Assembly: GCF_024055795.1 (NCBI RefSeq)
Contig: NZ_JAMXMY010000009.1
Location: forward strand, 248,001 to 312,000
Direction: 5' to 3'
DNA from: Actinoallomurus purpureus
Lineage (GTDB): Bacteria; Actinomycetota; Actinomycetes; Streptosporangiales; Streptosporangiaceae
DNA: 64,000 bases
Below the pieces are notes generated by a model. That model was not told the origin of the DNA and made no database searches. It worked only from the letters and a program-made list of their open reading frames with translations. This document shows positions 17,313 to 25,804 of this stretch, piece after piece (the first letter of the stretch is position 1; every line of letters starts with the position of its first letter). A program made the translations under genes and the position numbers.

Positions 17313-19789
17313 AACATCGAGTTCGGGTCGCTCTCGTCCACGCGGCCCGTGGGCTGGCCGGTCGGCGGGCCGCCGGTGGGCTCGTGCGTCGGGATGTGCG
17401 TCGGGATGTGGGTCGGCGAGGACGGACGCGACGGCGCGATGGTCCGGGGCCGCGACATGGTGGGACGCGGCCGCGGCTGGACGGGCGTGGTCGGGTACTG
17501 GCGCCCGCCGACGTACACCGACGGGTCGCCGAACGACTTCACCGACATGTTCTGGTCGGCCTTGACGAGGTAGTTCTTCCAGATCGTGGCCGGCAGGTCC
17601 CCTCCGTACGAGGAGTAGCCGGGAAGGCTCAGTGCCTTGTTGTCGGTCCGGAAGAGCGCCACCGAGGCCGCCAGTTGCGGGATGAAGCCGTTGAACCAGA
17701 GCTGCTTGCCGCTGCTGGTCGTGCCGGTCTTGCCGGCGGCGTTCCGGTCGGGCAGCGCGGCCCTGGTGCCGGTGCCCGCGTCGACGACCTTCTGCATGGC
17801 GTACGTCGCGTCCCGGGCGACCTGTGTGCTGAACGCCCGCTTGCCGGTGGTCGAGACGACGCGCTTCTTACCGTTCCGGTCGGTCACCGACCGGATGACG
17901 TGCGGGGCGTGGTAGACGCCCTCGGACGCGAACGCGGCGTACGCGGCGGCCTGCTGCTCCACGCTGACGTCGATCACGCCGAGCGGGAAGACGACGGCGG
18001 TGTTCGCGCCGTTGGCGGTCAGCTGCGACTCGGGGATGCCGAGCTTCTCCGCCATCTTCATCACCCTGTCGTTCCCGATCTTCTGGGCGATGTTGACGTA
18101 GGCGGTGTTGATGGAGTTCTGCGTCGCGGTGACGAGGTTCACCGGGCCGAAGTCCTCGTCGTCGTCGTTCACGACCTTGCTGCCATCGAAGGTCTGCGGG
18201 GTGCTGCCGTCGACGTAGTCGTCCAGGGACATTCCGTCATCCAGCGCCGCCGCGAGGGCATACGGCTTGAAACCCGACCCCGGCTGCACAGGGGTCAAAG
18301 CGGAGTTCAACTGCTGGTCGAGGTAGTTCTTACCGCCGTAGAACGCGTTGATCTCGCCGGTCGACGGGTCGACCGACACCAGGCCCGCCCTCACCTTGCT
18401 GGAGACGCCCGAGGGCATGGCGTCCTCGACCGCCTGCTTGGCGTCGTCCATGAGGTTCTTGTCGAAGGTCGTACGGACCCTCAGCCCGCCCTTGTCGATC
18501 TGGTCCTGGGTGTACCCCATGCGCTTCAGCTCGGCCTCGACGAGTTCGTGGATGTAGCCCCGCTGGCCGCCGTCGGTGTCCTTGATCTTCTGCTTCTGCG
18601 GCACGGGGAATCGCATGACGGCCGCCTGCTGCGGCGTGATGCTCTTCATCTGCACCATGCCGTCGACGACGTACTTCCAGCGGGCCTGCATGTACCCCTG
18701 GGCACCCTGCCTGGACAGGTCACCGGCGTAGGTCGGGACCTGGATGGCCGCGGCGAGGTACGCGCCCTCGGACGGAGTCAGGTTCTGGACGTCCTTGCCG
18801 TAGTACGCCTGCGCGGCCGTCTGGATGCTGTACGCGCCGCGGCCGAAGTAGATGGTGTTGAGGTACTGCTGGAGGATCCAGCTCTTGTCCTTCTCGCGCC
18901 CGACCTTGAGCGCGATCATGATCTCCTTCAGCTTCCGCGACGCGGTGCGCTGCTGGCTGAGGCCGCTGTAGTAGTTGCGGACCATCTGCTGGGTGATGGT
19001 GGAGCCGCCCTGCAGCGACCCGCCGGTCGCCGTGGCCCAGAACGCCCGCGCCGTGCCCTTGAACGACACCCCGGGGTCGCTGTAGAAGCTGCGGTTCTCC
19101 GCCGAGATCACGGCGTCGCGGACCTGCTTGGGGACCTTCGACAGGGGCACCGGCTGACGGTTGGTTCCCGTCCGGAGAATCACGCTGCCGTCGCTGTAGT
19201 AGAAGACCGACGCCTCTTTCACGGCCTCGGCCTGCGCCGTGCTCGGGATCGGCGTCATCAGGTAGGCGACGATGAAGCCGGCGACGGGCAGCAGGAGCAG
19301 CACGCCCAGTACGTACGCCGTGCGCCGCAGCCACTTGGCCCGCCGGCTGCCCTTCTTCTTCGGCTTCTTCTCGGGGTTCTCGGGCTTCTCGCCCTCGGGA
19401 AGAGCGCGGACGGCGGTCACGGCCGACGGGCTCTCGTCGGCCACGACCGGCGACGGACCGCCCACCGTGGGTTCCACGGGCGGGGCGATGTCGGGTCGAG
19501 TGGTGTCATCGGGATCAGTGGCTCCGGACTCGACGGCAGATGCCGGTGCGGTGACGCCGCGCGGATCGGCCGCGTCTTCCGGTCCGGCCGCGGCCTCGGG
19601 CCCGGCGGCGTCATCGTTGTTGGACGCGCCGGACGGCCCGGAAGTTGGCACGGACCCGTCATCGCTCTCTGCGCGTCCGCCCAGGGAAGGATCGGCGCCG
19701 TCGGCGTGCCCCGTGGGCTCGCCGTCGTTCGCAGAGGTGTCGGGCCTATTGGATTCGCCGGCTCCGACGCCGGCGTCTTTGTCACTCAC
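17309..19789 (-). CDS. Class A penicillin-binding protein (bifunctional transglycosylase/transpeptidase)
   Basis: 826 aa; polymerises lipid II and cross-links peptidoglycan outside the membrane. The order is a long acidic cytoplasmic N-terminus (about 1-150), a Lys-rich patch, one transmembrane helix (TAYVLGVLLLLPVAGFIVAYL), a GT51 glycosyltransferase (SAENRSFYSDPGVSFKG with the catalytic Glu; GGSTITQQMVRN), and a transpeptidase with SxxK in QPGSGFKPY, SxN as SIN in TQNSINTAY, and KTGT in AAGKTGTTSSG. A Pro/Thr/Arg-rich C-terminal tail of about 75 residues ends DPNSMF. The start is GTG at 19789 after GGGGGA. All catalytic residues are intact. The long acidic N-terminus is typical of actinomycete PBP1-type proteins and may bind cell-growth partners. 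Confidence 0.95.
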   Translation of the reverse strand: MSDKDAGVGAGESNRPDTSANDGEPTGHADGADPSLGGRAESDDGSVPTSGPSGASNNDDAAGPEAAAGPEDAADPRGVTAPASAVESGATDPDDTTRPDIAPPVEPTVGGPSPVVADESPSAVTAVRALPEGEKPENPEKKPKKKGSRRAKWLRRTAYVLGVLLLLPVAGFIVAYLMTPIPSTAQAEAVKEASVFYYSDGSVILRTGTNRQPVPLSKVPKQVRDAVISAENRSFYSDPGVSFKGTARAFWATATGGSLQGGSTITQQMVRNYYSGLSQQRTASRKLKEIMIALKVGREKDKSWILQQYLNTIYFGRGAYSIQTAAQAYYGKDVQNLTPSEGAYLAAAIQVPTYAGDLSRQGAQGYMQARWKYVVDGMVQMKSITPQQAAVMRFPVPQKQKIKDTDGGQRGYIHELVEAELKRMGYTQDQIDKGGLRVRTTFDKNLMDDAKQAVEDAMPSGVSSKVRAGLVSVDPSTGEINAFYGGKNYLDQQLNSALTPVQPGSGFKPYALAAALDDGMSLDDYVDGSTPQTFDGSKVVNDDDEDFGPVNLVTATQNSINTAYVNIAQKIGNDRVMKMAEKLGIPESQLTANGANTAVVFPLGVIDVSVEQQAAAYAAFASEGVYHAPHVIRSVTDRNGKKRVVSTTGKRAFSTQVARDATYAMQKVVDAGTGTRAALPDRNAAGKTGTTSSGKQLWFNGFIPQLAASVALFRTDNKALSLPGYSSYGGDLPATIWKNYLVKADQNMSVKSFGDPSVYVGGRQYPTTPVQPRPRPTMSRPRTIAPSRPSSPTHIPTHIPTHEPTGGPPTGQPTGRVDESDPNSMF

Positions 19790-19906
19790 TCGTCCCCCGT
19801 GACCTGCGTGAACCCTCGAACCTACCGCAGGGTCGCGGCTGCGCCGATCGGCGTGCCGGGCGTCCGGGGGCTTGACGATCCTAAGCCACGGAGGATAGAG
19901 GGCCCG

Positions 19907-20734
19907 TCAGCCCCCGGTGAGCACCGTGCCGAGCAACCGCGCCACCTCACGCGCCACGGCGTCCCGCCCCGGCGCCAGATATTTTCGGGTGTCCACAACC
20001 GTCGGATGGTCGGCGAGGTATCCCCGAACCGCGTCGGTGAAAACCTTGTTCAGGTGGGTGGCGATGTTCACCTTGACGATCCCGGCCCGTACGGCCCGGG
20101 CCAGGTCGGCGTCGGGCACGCCGGACGACCCGTGCAGGACGAGCGGCACCGGCACCGCCTCGCGCAGCCGCGCGATCAGCGCCAGGTCGACCGTCGCCGT
20201 CCGGTCCGTCATCGCATGCGAGGTGCCGACCGCGACCGCGAGCGCGTCCACGCCGGTCGCGGCGACGAAGCGAGCGGCCTCCTCCGGGTCCGTGCGGGCG
20301 CCCGGCGCGTGCACGCCGTCCTTGCCGCCCACCTCGCCCAGCTCGGCCTCGACCCACACGCCGTGATCGTGGCAGTGGGCCGTCACCTCGGCGGTGGTGG
20401 CGACGTTGGCGTCATAGTCCAGGGCGGACGCGTCGTACATCACCGAGCCCAGGCCCAGCCCGACCGCCTCCCGTACGAGCTCGGGGGAGGTCGCGTGGTC
20501 GAGGTGGACCGCGACCGGGACCTTCGCGGCGCGCGCGGCGGCGAGGCTTCCCGCCGCGATCGGCTCGAGCGCGCCGTGGTAGCGCACGCAGTTCTCGCTG
20601 ATCTGCAGGATGACCGGACGGTCCGCCGCCTCGGCCCCCGCGATCAGCGCCTCGGCGTGTTCGAGCTGGATGACGTTGAACGCGCCGACGCCGTGCCCGG
20701 TGACGACGATCTCTCCTGCGGAGACGAGAGGCAT
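19907..20734 (-). CDS. Class II ketose-bisphosphate aldolase (tagatose-/fructose-1,6-bisphosphate aldolase type)
   Basis: 275 aa, zinc-dependent aldolase cleaving a ketose-1,6-bisphosphate to DHAP and glyceraldehyde-3-phosphate. The N-terminal GAFNVIQLEHAEALI, the catalytic Asp/His pair in HLDHATS, EAELGEVGG, the zinc histidines in GTSHAM and LHGSSG, and the phosphate-binding VKVNIATHLNK are all present. The length (275) and motifs fit the KbaY/GatY/AgaY group better than the ~340-aa glycolytic Fba. It is the last gene of a five-gene operon; its ATG overlaps the PfkB stop codon as ATGA. In this context tagatose-1,6-bisphosphate is the likely substrate if the operon serves GalNAc, fructose-1,6-bisphosphate if GlcNAc. 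Confidence 0.9.
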   Translation of the reverse strand: MPLVSAGEIVVTGHGVGAFNVIQLEHAEALIAGAEAADRPVILQISENCVRYHGALEPIAAGSLAAARAAKVPVAVHLDHATSPELVREAVGLGLGSVMYDASALDYDANVATTAEVTAHCHDHGVWVEAELGEVGGKDGVHAPGARTDPEEAARFVAATGVDALAVAVGTSHAMTDRTATVDLALIARLREAVPVPLVLHGSSGVPDADLARAVRAGIVKVNIATHLNKVFTDAVRGYLADHPTVVDTRKYLAPGRDAVAREVARLLGTVLTGG

Positions 20735-21576
20735 CAGCGGAATCCTTCGTACGCGGCGGGATCGTACGATCCCGCGACGGGGGCGAGCACGGCCGCGGCC
20801 GACAGGGCGACGGCGTCCTTGAGCAGGTCCGGCCAGGGCGATCCGACACCGGCGGCGAGCGCGGCGACGACCGCGTCGCCCGCGCCGGTCGGGTTGCCGC
20901 CGACCACCCGGGGCGGGGCCACGCGGTGCACGTCGTCGCCGGTGACGGCCAGCAGGCCCTCGGCGCCGAGCGAGACGACCACCGCGCGCGCCCCCAGCGA
21001 CCGGGCCCCGGTCACGGGGTCGTCGGTGCCGGTGAGCTCGGCGAGCTCGGCGGCGTTCGGCTTGACCGCCCAGGCGTACGGCGCGGCGTGCCGCAGGGGC
21101 TCGCCGGACGTGTCGACGATGACCGGCACGTCACGCCGGGCGAGCCGGGCGACGGCGTCCGCGGGCACTCCTGGCGGGAGGCTGCCGGAGACGACGACGA
21201 CGTCGGCGTCGGGGATCCGCGCCTCCAGGGCCGCCCATTCGTCCGGCGTGACGACCGGGCCGGGCTCGTTGAGCAGGGTCGCCTCGCCGCCGGCGACGAT
21301 GGTGACCGTACGGCGGGTCTCGCCGCCGATCGAGGCGAGGTCGTGCGTCAGCCCGGCGGCGTCGAGGTCGGCGCGCACGGCGTCGCCCGTCGCCCCACCG
21401 GCCAGGCCGACGACGAGGACGTCGTGGCCGAGCGACCGCAGCACGCGCGCGACGTTCACGCCCTTGCCGCCGGCGCGGGCGTGCACGGTCTCGACCCGAT
21501 GGGTGAGCCCCGGACGCAGCTCCGGCACTTCGTACGTGACGTCGAGGGCGAGATTCGGCGTGACCGTGACGATCAC
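20734..21576 (-). CDS. PfkB-family hexose-phosphate kinase (1-phosphofructokinase/tagatose-6-phosphate kinase type)
   Basis: 280 aa from GTG at 21576, which overlaps the NagA stop as GTGA. It phosphorylates a ketohexose phosphate to the bisphosphate used by the next enzyme. The PfkB signature 1 is at about 36-60 (HARAGGKGVNVARVLRSLG) and signature 2 near 225-240 (GGNPTGAGDAVVAALAAG) with the catalytic aspartate. The beginning (VIVTVTPNLALDVTYEV) is typical of FruK/LacC/AgaZ-type kinases. An alternative reading as fructose-1-phosphate kinase is less likely, because no fructose PTS gene is present and the operon otherwise holds amino-sugar enzymes. Confidence 0.9.
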   Translation of the reverse strand: MIVTVTPNLALDVTYEVPELRPGLTHRVETVHARAGGKGVNVARVLRSLGHDVLVVGLAGGATGDAVRADLDAAGLTHDLASIGGETRRTVTIVAGGEATLLNEPGPVVTPDEWAALEARIPDADVVVVSGSLPPGVPADAVARLARRDVPVIVDTSGEPLRHAAPYAWAVKPNAAELAELTGTDDPVTGARSLGARAVVVSLGAEGLLAVTGDDVHRVAPPRVVGGNPTGAGDAVVAALAAGVGSPWPDLLKDAVALSAAAVLAPVAGSYDPAAYEGFR

Positions 21577-22670
21577 GCCGTCACCACCGTCTGGACGCGG
21601 AGGTCCTCGTCGAGGAGCACCAGGTCGGCGCGGAGCCCGGGGGCGACGGCGCCCCGGTCGGTGAGGCCGAGCAGGGTGGCCGGGGTCGTCGCCGCGAGCC
21701 GTACGGCCTCCGATAGTGCGACGCCGGACGTCAGCACTGTGCGCCGGAACACCGCCGCGGCCGTCGCCGTGCTTCCGGCGATCGATCCGCTCTCGGCCAG
21801 GCGCGCCACGCCGTCGCGCACCTCGACGTCCAGGCCGCCGAGGCGGTACTCCCCGTCGGCCATGCCCGCCGCCGCGACGGCGTCGGTCACCAGCGCGGTC
21901 CGCGCGCCGCCCGCGACACGGGCGATGTGCGCCACGATCGACGGGTGCAGGTGCACGCCGTCGCCGACCAGCTCCACGACGACGTCCGGCGCCTCCAGGA
22001 GGGCGAGGATCGGCCCCGGTTCGCGGTGGTGCAGCGGGCGCATCCCGTTGAACAGGTGGGTCGCGACCCGCGCGCCGGCCCGCGTGGCCTCGACCGCCAC
22101 GTCGTACGTCGCGTCCGTGTGCCCCACGGCGGGGATCACCCCGGCGTCGCGGACCCGGCGCAGCGCGTCCAGGCCGCCGTCGAGCTCGGGCGCGAGCGTC
22201 ATCATCCGCACGCGCGGGACCTTCAGTAGCCGGTCCACGGTCGTCGGGTCGGGCGTGCGCAGCAGCGCGGGATTGTGCGCGCCCTTGCGGGCGAGCGACA
22301 GGAACGGACCCTCGTAGTGGATTCCCGCGACGACGCCGTCGTCGGCGAGTTCGGCGAGCACGGACGCCCGCCGTTCGAGGTCGTCGGGCGCCGCCGTCAC
22401 CAGGCTCGCGACCAGGGTCGTGGTGCCGTGCTCGCGGTGGTACGCCGCAGCCCGCGCGCACTCCTCGTGGTCCGCCGAGTCGAACGACGCCCCGCCGCCA
22501 CCGTGGCAGTGCACGTCGACGAAGCCGGGGACGATCACGTGCGCGTGATGGTCGGCCCGCTCCGGGCGGCCGTGTTCGACGCGCGCGATCCGGCCGTCCT
22601 CGACGCTCACCCATCCGGGTTCGAGGATCCCCCCGGGGGTGACGACCTTGTCCGCGCTCAGCACTGTCAT
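21573..22670 (-). CDS. nagA: N-acetylglucosamine-/N-acetylgalactosamine-6-phosphate deacetylase
   Basis: 365 aa, amidohydrolase family. It removes the acetyl group from the amino-sugar 6-phosphate. The N-terminal metal motif VDVHCHGGGGASFD, GIHYEGPFLS (metal Glu), GHTDATYD and HLFNGMRPLHHREPG (metal His and substrate contacts) and the catalytic aspartate in LVTDAVAAAGM are all in place. The ATG at 22670 overlaps the upstream kinase stop as ATGA. The operon setting (ROK kinase and SIS protein before it, PfkB and aldolase after it) fits AgaA-type GalNAc-6-phosphate use as well as GlcNAc-6-phosphate, so the symbol is given for the family only. Confidence 0.92.
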   Translation of the reverse strand: MTVLSADKVVTPGGILEPGWVSVEDGRIARVEHGRPERADHHAHVIVPGFVDVHCHGGGGASFDSADHEECARAAAYHREHGTTTLVASLVTAAPDDLERRASVLAELADDGVVAGIHYEGPFLSLARKGAHNPALLRTPDPTTVDRLLKVPRVRMMTLAPELDGGLDALRRVRDAGVIPAVGHTDATYDVAVEATRAGARVATHLFNGMRPLHHREPGPILALLEAPDVVVELVGDGVHLHPSIVAHIARVAGGARTALVTDAVAAAGMADGEYRLGGLDVEVRDGVARLAESGSIAGSTATAAAVFRRTVLTSGVALSEAVRLAATTPATLLGLTDRGAVAPGLRADLVLLDEDLRVQTVVTA

Positions 22671-23548
22671 CGTCGCTCCAACAGGTCGCGTGCCCAGAGT
22701 CCGGCGCCGACACACCCGGCCTCGTCTCCGAACCGCGCGATGGTCAGGCGCGGCCGGCGGTGGAAGGTCAGCCGCCCGGCGAGGTCGTCGCTGAGCGGGC
22801 CGAGCAGGAGGTCGCCCGCCCGTGACAGCCCCCCGCCGATGACGATCACCTCCGGGGCGACCAGCGCGGTCGCGGCGGCCAGGGCCGTGCCCAGGAAGCC
22901 GATCGTCTCCGCCCAGATCGCCGCCGCGTCGGCGTCGCCCTCGGTCACCAGGGCCGCTACCGCGTCGGCGGTCGCCTCCCGGCCCGTACGACGGGCGAAA
23001 CGGCGGGCGACCGCGGCGGCGGAGGCAACGGCCTCCAGGCATCCGGTGCCTCCGCAGACGCACGGCTCGTCCACGCCGACGGACATGTGCCCGATCTCTC
23101 CGGCGTAACCGTTGCCGACGCACAGGTGCCCGTCGATCACCATCGCCGCCGCGATGCCGGTTCCGATCGGCATGACGAGCGAGTTGCGGGCACCCCGGGC
23201 CGCGCCGAGGCGGATCTCGGCGGTCCCGCCGGCGCGTACGTCGTGGCCGACCGCGACGGGCAGGCCGGTGCGCTCGGCGATCAGGTCACGGAAGGGGGCG
23301 TCGCGCCAGCCGATGTTCTCCGACCAGACGGCGACGCCGCGCTCGTCGTCGACGATGCCGGGCACGGCGAGGCCGACCGCCCGCGCGGTGCCCGCCCGCT
23401 CGACCAGCTCCACCACCGTCTCCACTACGGCGCCGACGGCGGCGTCGCCCTGCGGCGTGGGCCGCCGCAGGGCCGTGACCCGGTCGAGGCCGGGGGAGAG
23501 GACCGCTCCCTTCATCGACGTGCCGCCGACGTCGAGAGCGACGATCAC
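22667..23548 (-). CDS. ROK-family sugar kinase
   Basis: 293 aa. It has the phosphate-1 loop at the start (VALDVGGTSMKGAVL), VMPIGTGIAAAMVI, the substrate-binding GYAGEIGHMSV and the ROK zinc motif CVCGGTGCLE. There is no N-terminal HTH, so it is a kinase rather than a ROK repressor. In this operon it most likely phosphorylates GlcNAc or GalNAc at O6, feeding NagA, although glucokinase activity is common in the family. The start overlaps the end of the SIS gene by 4 nt and the stop overlaps NagA by 4 nt. No PTS genes are visible, which fits a non-PTS uptake route with cytosolic phosphorylation. Confidence 0.9.
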   Translation of the reverse strand: MIVALDVGGTSMKGAVLSPGLDRVTALRRPTPQGDAAVGAVVETVVELVERAGTARAVGLAVPGIVDDERGVAVWSENIGWRDAPFRDLIAERTGLPVAVGHDVRAGGTAEIRLGAARGARNSLVMPIGTGIAAAMVIDGHLCVGNGYAGEIGHMSVGVDEPCVCGGTGCLEAVASAAAVARRFARRTGREATADAVAALVTEGDADAAAIWAETIGFLGTALAAATALVAPEVIVIGGGLSRAGDLLLGPLSDDLAGRLTFHRRPRLTIARFGDEAGCVGAGLWARDLLERR

Positions 23549-24423
23549 TTGAGCACGACCGAGCGGGTCAGCGACCGCGGGCGGTCGGGATCGAGTCCCT
23601 TCTCCTCGGCCCGCGCGACCGCCAGCCGCTGCGCGACGACGAGGTGCGCCAGCGGATCGAGGTCACTGGTCACGAACGTCGCGCCGGTCGCGGCGACGTC
23701 GTCGGTGAGCCCCTCCGGAGCGGCGCCGAACATCCAGGTGAGCCGGCCCGGCTGGGCGATGCTGATCGGGCCGTGGCGGTACTCCATCGCGGGGTAGGAC
23801 TCGGTCCACAGCTGTGCGGCCTCGCGCGCCTTCAGCGCCGCCTCGTCCGCCAGGCCGTTGGTCCAGCCCCGGCCGAGGAAGGTGATCTGCTCGGCGGCGA
23901 GCCACTCGGGGTGCAGGGGCTCGGCCAGCGCCCGTTCGGCGTCGTCGGCGGGCACCGCGTCGCCCAGGGAGGCGCGCAGCAGCGCCAGCGCCGTCGTGGC
24001 GAAGCGCGTCTGCACCACCGACCTCTCGTCCGCGAAGTCGAGGACGACCGTCTGGGTACCGGCCGCGAACGGCGCGTCGGGGATCGCGGTGATCGCGGTG
24101 ACGTTCGGCAGGCGCTCGACCGCCTCGAGCACCTCGGTCGTGGTGCCGGAACGGCTGATGGCGACGTAGCGGTCGTAGTCGCGGCCGAAGGGCAGTTCCG
24201 AGGCGGGGAAGGCGTCGGTCAGTCCGAGGCCGCGACTCTCGCGCAGCACGGCGTACGCCCTGGCCATGTACAAGGACGTGCCGCAACCGAACACCGCCAC
24301 GCGCTCACCGTCGCGGGGCAGCGCCCCTCGCGCGTCGCCGAGCCGGTCGGCGGCCCGCCGCCAGCAGGATGGCTGGCTTTCGATCTCGGCCAGTACGTGT
24401 TGCTGCGCCAATCCCGCCTCCAC
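23545..24423 (-). CDS. SIS-domain sugar isomerase/deaminase (AgaS/NagB-II-like)
   Basis: 292 aa with two SIS domains: the first carries FGCGTSLYMARAYAVL and ISRSGTTTEVLEAV (phosphosugar-binding serines), the second LGRGWTNGLADEAALKARE and ESYPAMEYRHGPIS. The latter resembles the GlmS isomerase half, and HGP near residue 225 is typical of AgaS and NagB-II. It would convert glucosamine- or galactosamine-6-phosphate to the ketose phosphate plus ammonia. It is first in the operon. The start is a GTG at 24423 with only a weak upstream ribosome site. A palindrome 30-40 bp upstream is a candidate operator. Confidence 0.88.
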   Translation of the reverse strand: MEAGLAQQHVLAEIESQPSCWRRAADRLGDARGALPRDGERVAVFGCGTSLYMARAYAVLRESRGLGLTDAFPASELPFGRDYDRYVAISRSGTTTEVLEAVERLPNVTAITAIPDAPFAAGTQTVVLDFADERSVVQTRFATTALALLRASLGDAVPADDAERALAEPLHPEWLAAEQITFLGRGWTNGLADEAALKAREAAQLWTESYPAMEYRHGPISIAQPGRLTWMFGAAPEGLTDDVAATGATFVTSDLDPLAHLVVAQRLAVARAEEKGLDPDRPRSLTRSVVLK

Positions 24424-24451
24424 GCCTGCTCGTTATTGAGCGATTCGTGCT

Positions 24452-24462
24452 TGCATCATGCA
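24452..24462. promoter_or_regulatory. Candidate operator upstream of the amino-sugar operon
   Basis: A perfect odd palindrome TGCATCATGCA lies in the AT-richer 130-bp gap before the SIS gene, 29-39 bp upstream of its start. GntR- and DeoR-type repressors of amino-sugar operons bind short palindromes in this place. It does not match the DasR consensus (TGGTCTAGACCA-like), and no regulator gene is adjacent. Confidence 0.35.
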
Positions 24463-24523
24463 CTAATGAACACGAAGTCGACAACAGTCGAGCAGGCGCG
24501 GAATCGGCGGGTAGGGGCGGCGC

Positions 24524-24548
24524 GTCCCGGCGCGGCAGGTGCCGGGAC
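24524..24548 (-). terminator. Hairpin after the isocitrate lyase/PEP mutase-family gene
   Basis: GTCCCGGC and GCCGGGAC form an 8-bp stem with a 9-nt loop just past the stop codon at 24554. It would separate this gene from the amino-sugar operon. Confidence 0.45.
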
Positions 24549-24553
24549 ACCGG

Positions 24554-25447
24554 TCAGTCGTGGCCCGGCGGGTGGTGGCGGCTGAGGTTGCCCTCCAGGA
24601 GGGAGAGGCAGTCGGCGACGCCGACCGTGCCGTCGGCGACCTCCGGCAACCGTCCGTCCTCCTCCTTCAGGTGGATCAGCGCCCGGTCCATCGCCGCCTG
24701 CGCCGCGAACAGGCACGGCGTGCTGTAGATGGCGACGCTGACGCCGAGGTCCTCCAGGTCGGACAGGGAGAACCGCGGTGACTTCCCGCCGGCGATCTGG
24801 TTGAACAGCAGCGGTTTGCCGCCGGTCACGGCGTGGATCTTGCGGATCCACTCGGCGCTGCGCACCCCGTCGACGAGGATGACGTCGGCGTCCGTGGCGG
24901 CCAGGGCCTCGGCGCGCAGCACGATCTCGCGCTCGTTCGTCGCGTCGGTCCGGGCGACGACGACCATGTCGCGCCGGGTCTGCAGGACCATCCGCAGCTT
25001 CTCCAGGTATTCGCCGAGCGGGAGGATCTGCTTGCCGTCGACGTGCCCGCAGCGGCGCGGGCGCTTCTGGTCCTCGATGATCACACCGGAGGCGCCGATG
25101 GCCTCGAGATGCTCGACGACGTGGCAGGCCACCTCGGGGTCGACGTAGCCGTCGTCGATGTCGACGAGCAGGTGGTGCCGGGGAAAGGCGAGCCGGAGGC
25201 GCTGGACGAAGCCCACCATGTCGGGCCAGGCGATGAAGCCGATGTCGGGCAGGCCGTAGTGCGAGGCGGCGAACCCGAATCCGGAGACGAACAACCCGTC
25301 GTAGTGCCGGGCCGCGACGGACGCCGAGAACATGTCGAACACTCCGATCAGCGGCGTGACGGATTCGGCGCCGATCGCGCTCCGCAGGTGGTGTCCGGCC
25401 TCGTTACGCCGCGCCGATCGTACGGACCGGCCGGAATGTGAATTCAT
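24554..25447 (-). CDS. Isocitrate lyase/PEP mutase superfamily enzyme
   Basis: 297 aa, TIM-barrel. Metal ligands are seen in LLVDIDDGYVDPE, and the catalytic loop reads EDQKRPRRCGH, matching the KKCGH loop of isocitrate/2-methylisocitrate lyases more than the loop of phosphonate-forming PEP mutases. VVVARTDATNEREIVLRAEA and FNQIAGGKSPRFS complete the barrel. It probably cleaves or carboxylates/decarboxylates a small 2-oxo or 2-hydroxy acid (methylisocitrate lyase- or oxaloacetate decarboxylase-like). It is shorter than true isocitrate lyase. The first ~18 residues are poorly conserved, so an internal start is possible. No propionate or phosphonate genes lie nearby, so the pathway is open. Confidence 0.8.
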   Translation of the reverse strand: MNSHSGRSVRSARRNEAGHHLRSAIGAESVTPLIGVFDMFSASVAARHYDGLFVSGFGFAASHYGLPDIGFIAWPDMVGFVQRLRLAFPRHHLLVDIDDGYVDPEVACHVVEHLEAIGASGVIIEDQKRPRRCGHVDGKQILPLGEYLEKLRMVLQTRRDMVVVARTDATNEREIVLRAEALAATDADVILVDGVRSAEWIRKIHAVTGGKPLLFNQIAGGKSPRFSLSDLEDLGVSVAIYSTPCLFAAQAAMDRALIHLKEEDGRLPEVADGTVGVADCLSLLEGNLSRHHPPGHD

Positions 25448-25804
25448 GTGTTCCCCGATTGATCGTTCGAGATCAGAGCCCTGTGACGGGCGTGGCGGAA
25501 TGTCATGCGGCGCCCACGGTAAAGGCTTGGCAAGGAGGGGCGCGCTGGCGTTCCGGTAAAAGGTCGCTAACCGTGAGTCGGGATATCGGAGAATCGCCCA
25601 AAAAGTCGGCGAAAAAATGTCGTGCGCGAGTCGCCGAATAGACGACTACGGCCGCGAATGTTGGCCTTGTCGTGGCGACGGGCCCTGTCCCTCGCTTGTC
25701 ACTTTTGTGAGGACTGTTGCGGTCAAGGTGTGTGATTGTTGCGTAGATCACATTGATACTCGCCAGTAACGTGCCGCTGACCCGCACGTCAGGAGGAGGG
25801 TCAG
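25448..25804. other. 357-bp divergent intergenic region
   Basis: There is no gene. The stretch 25540-25780 is unusually AT-rich for the window and should hold divergent promoters for the isocitrate lyase-family gene and the desaturase. An AGGAGG ribosome site precedes the desaturase ATG. No clear palindromic operator was found. Confidence 0.5.

Noticed and set aside
17384-21664. A 1426-codon rightward open frame
   Set aside because: Antisense shadow of the penicillin-binding protein, aldolase and PfkB genes; no motifs.
20734-22713. A single 659-aa fused PfkB protein
   Set aside because: The upstream part of this frame lies over nagA in another frame; the true start is the GTG at 21576, overlapping the nagA stop.
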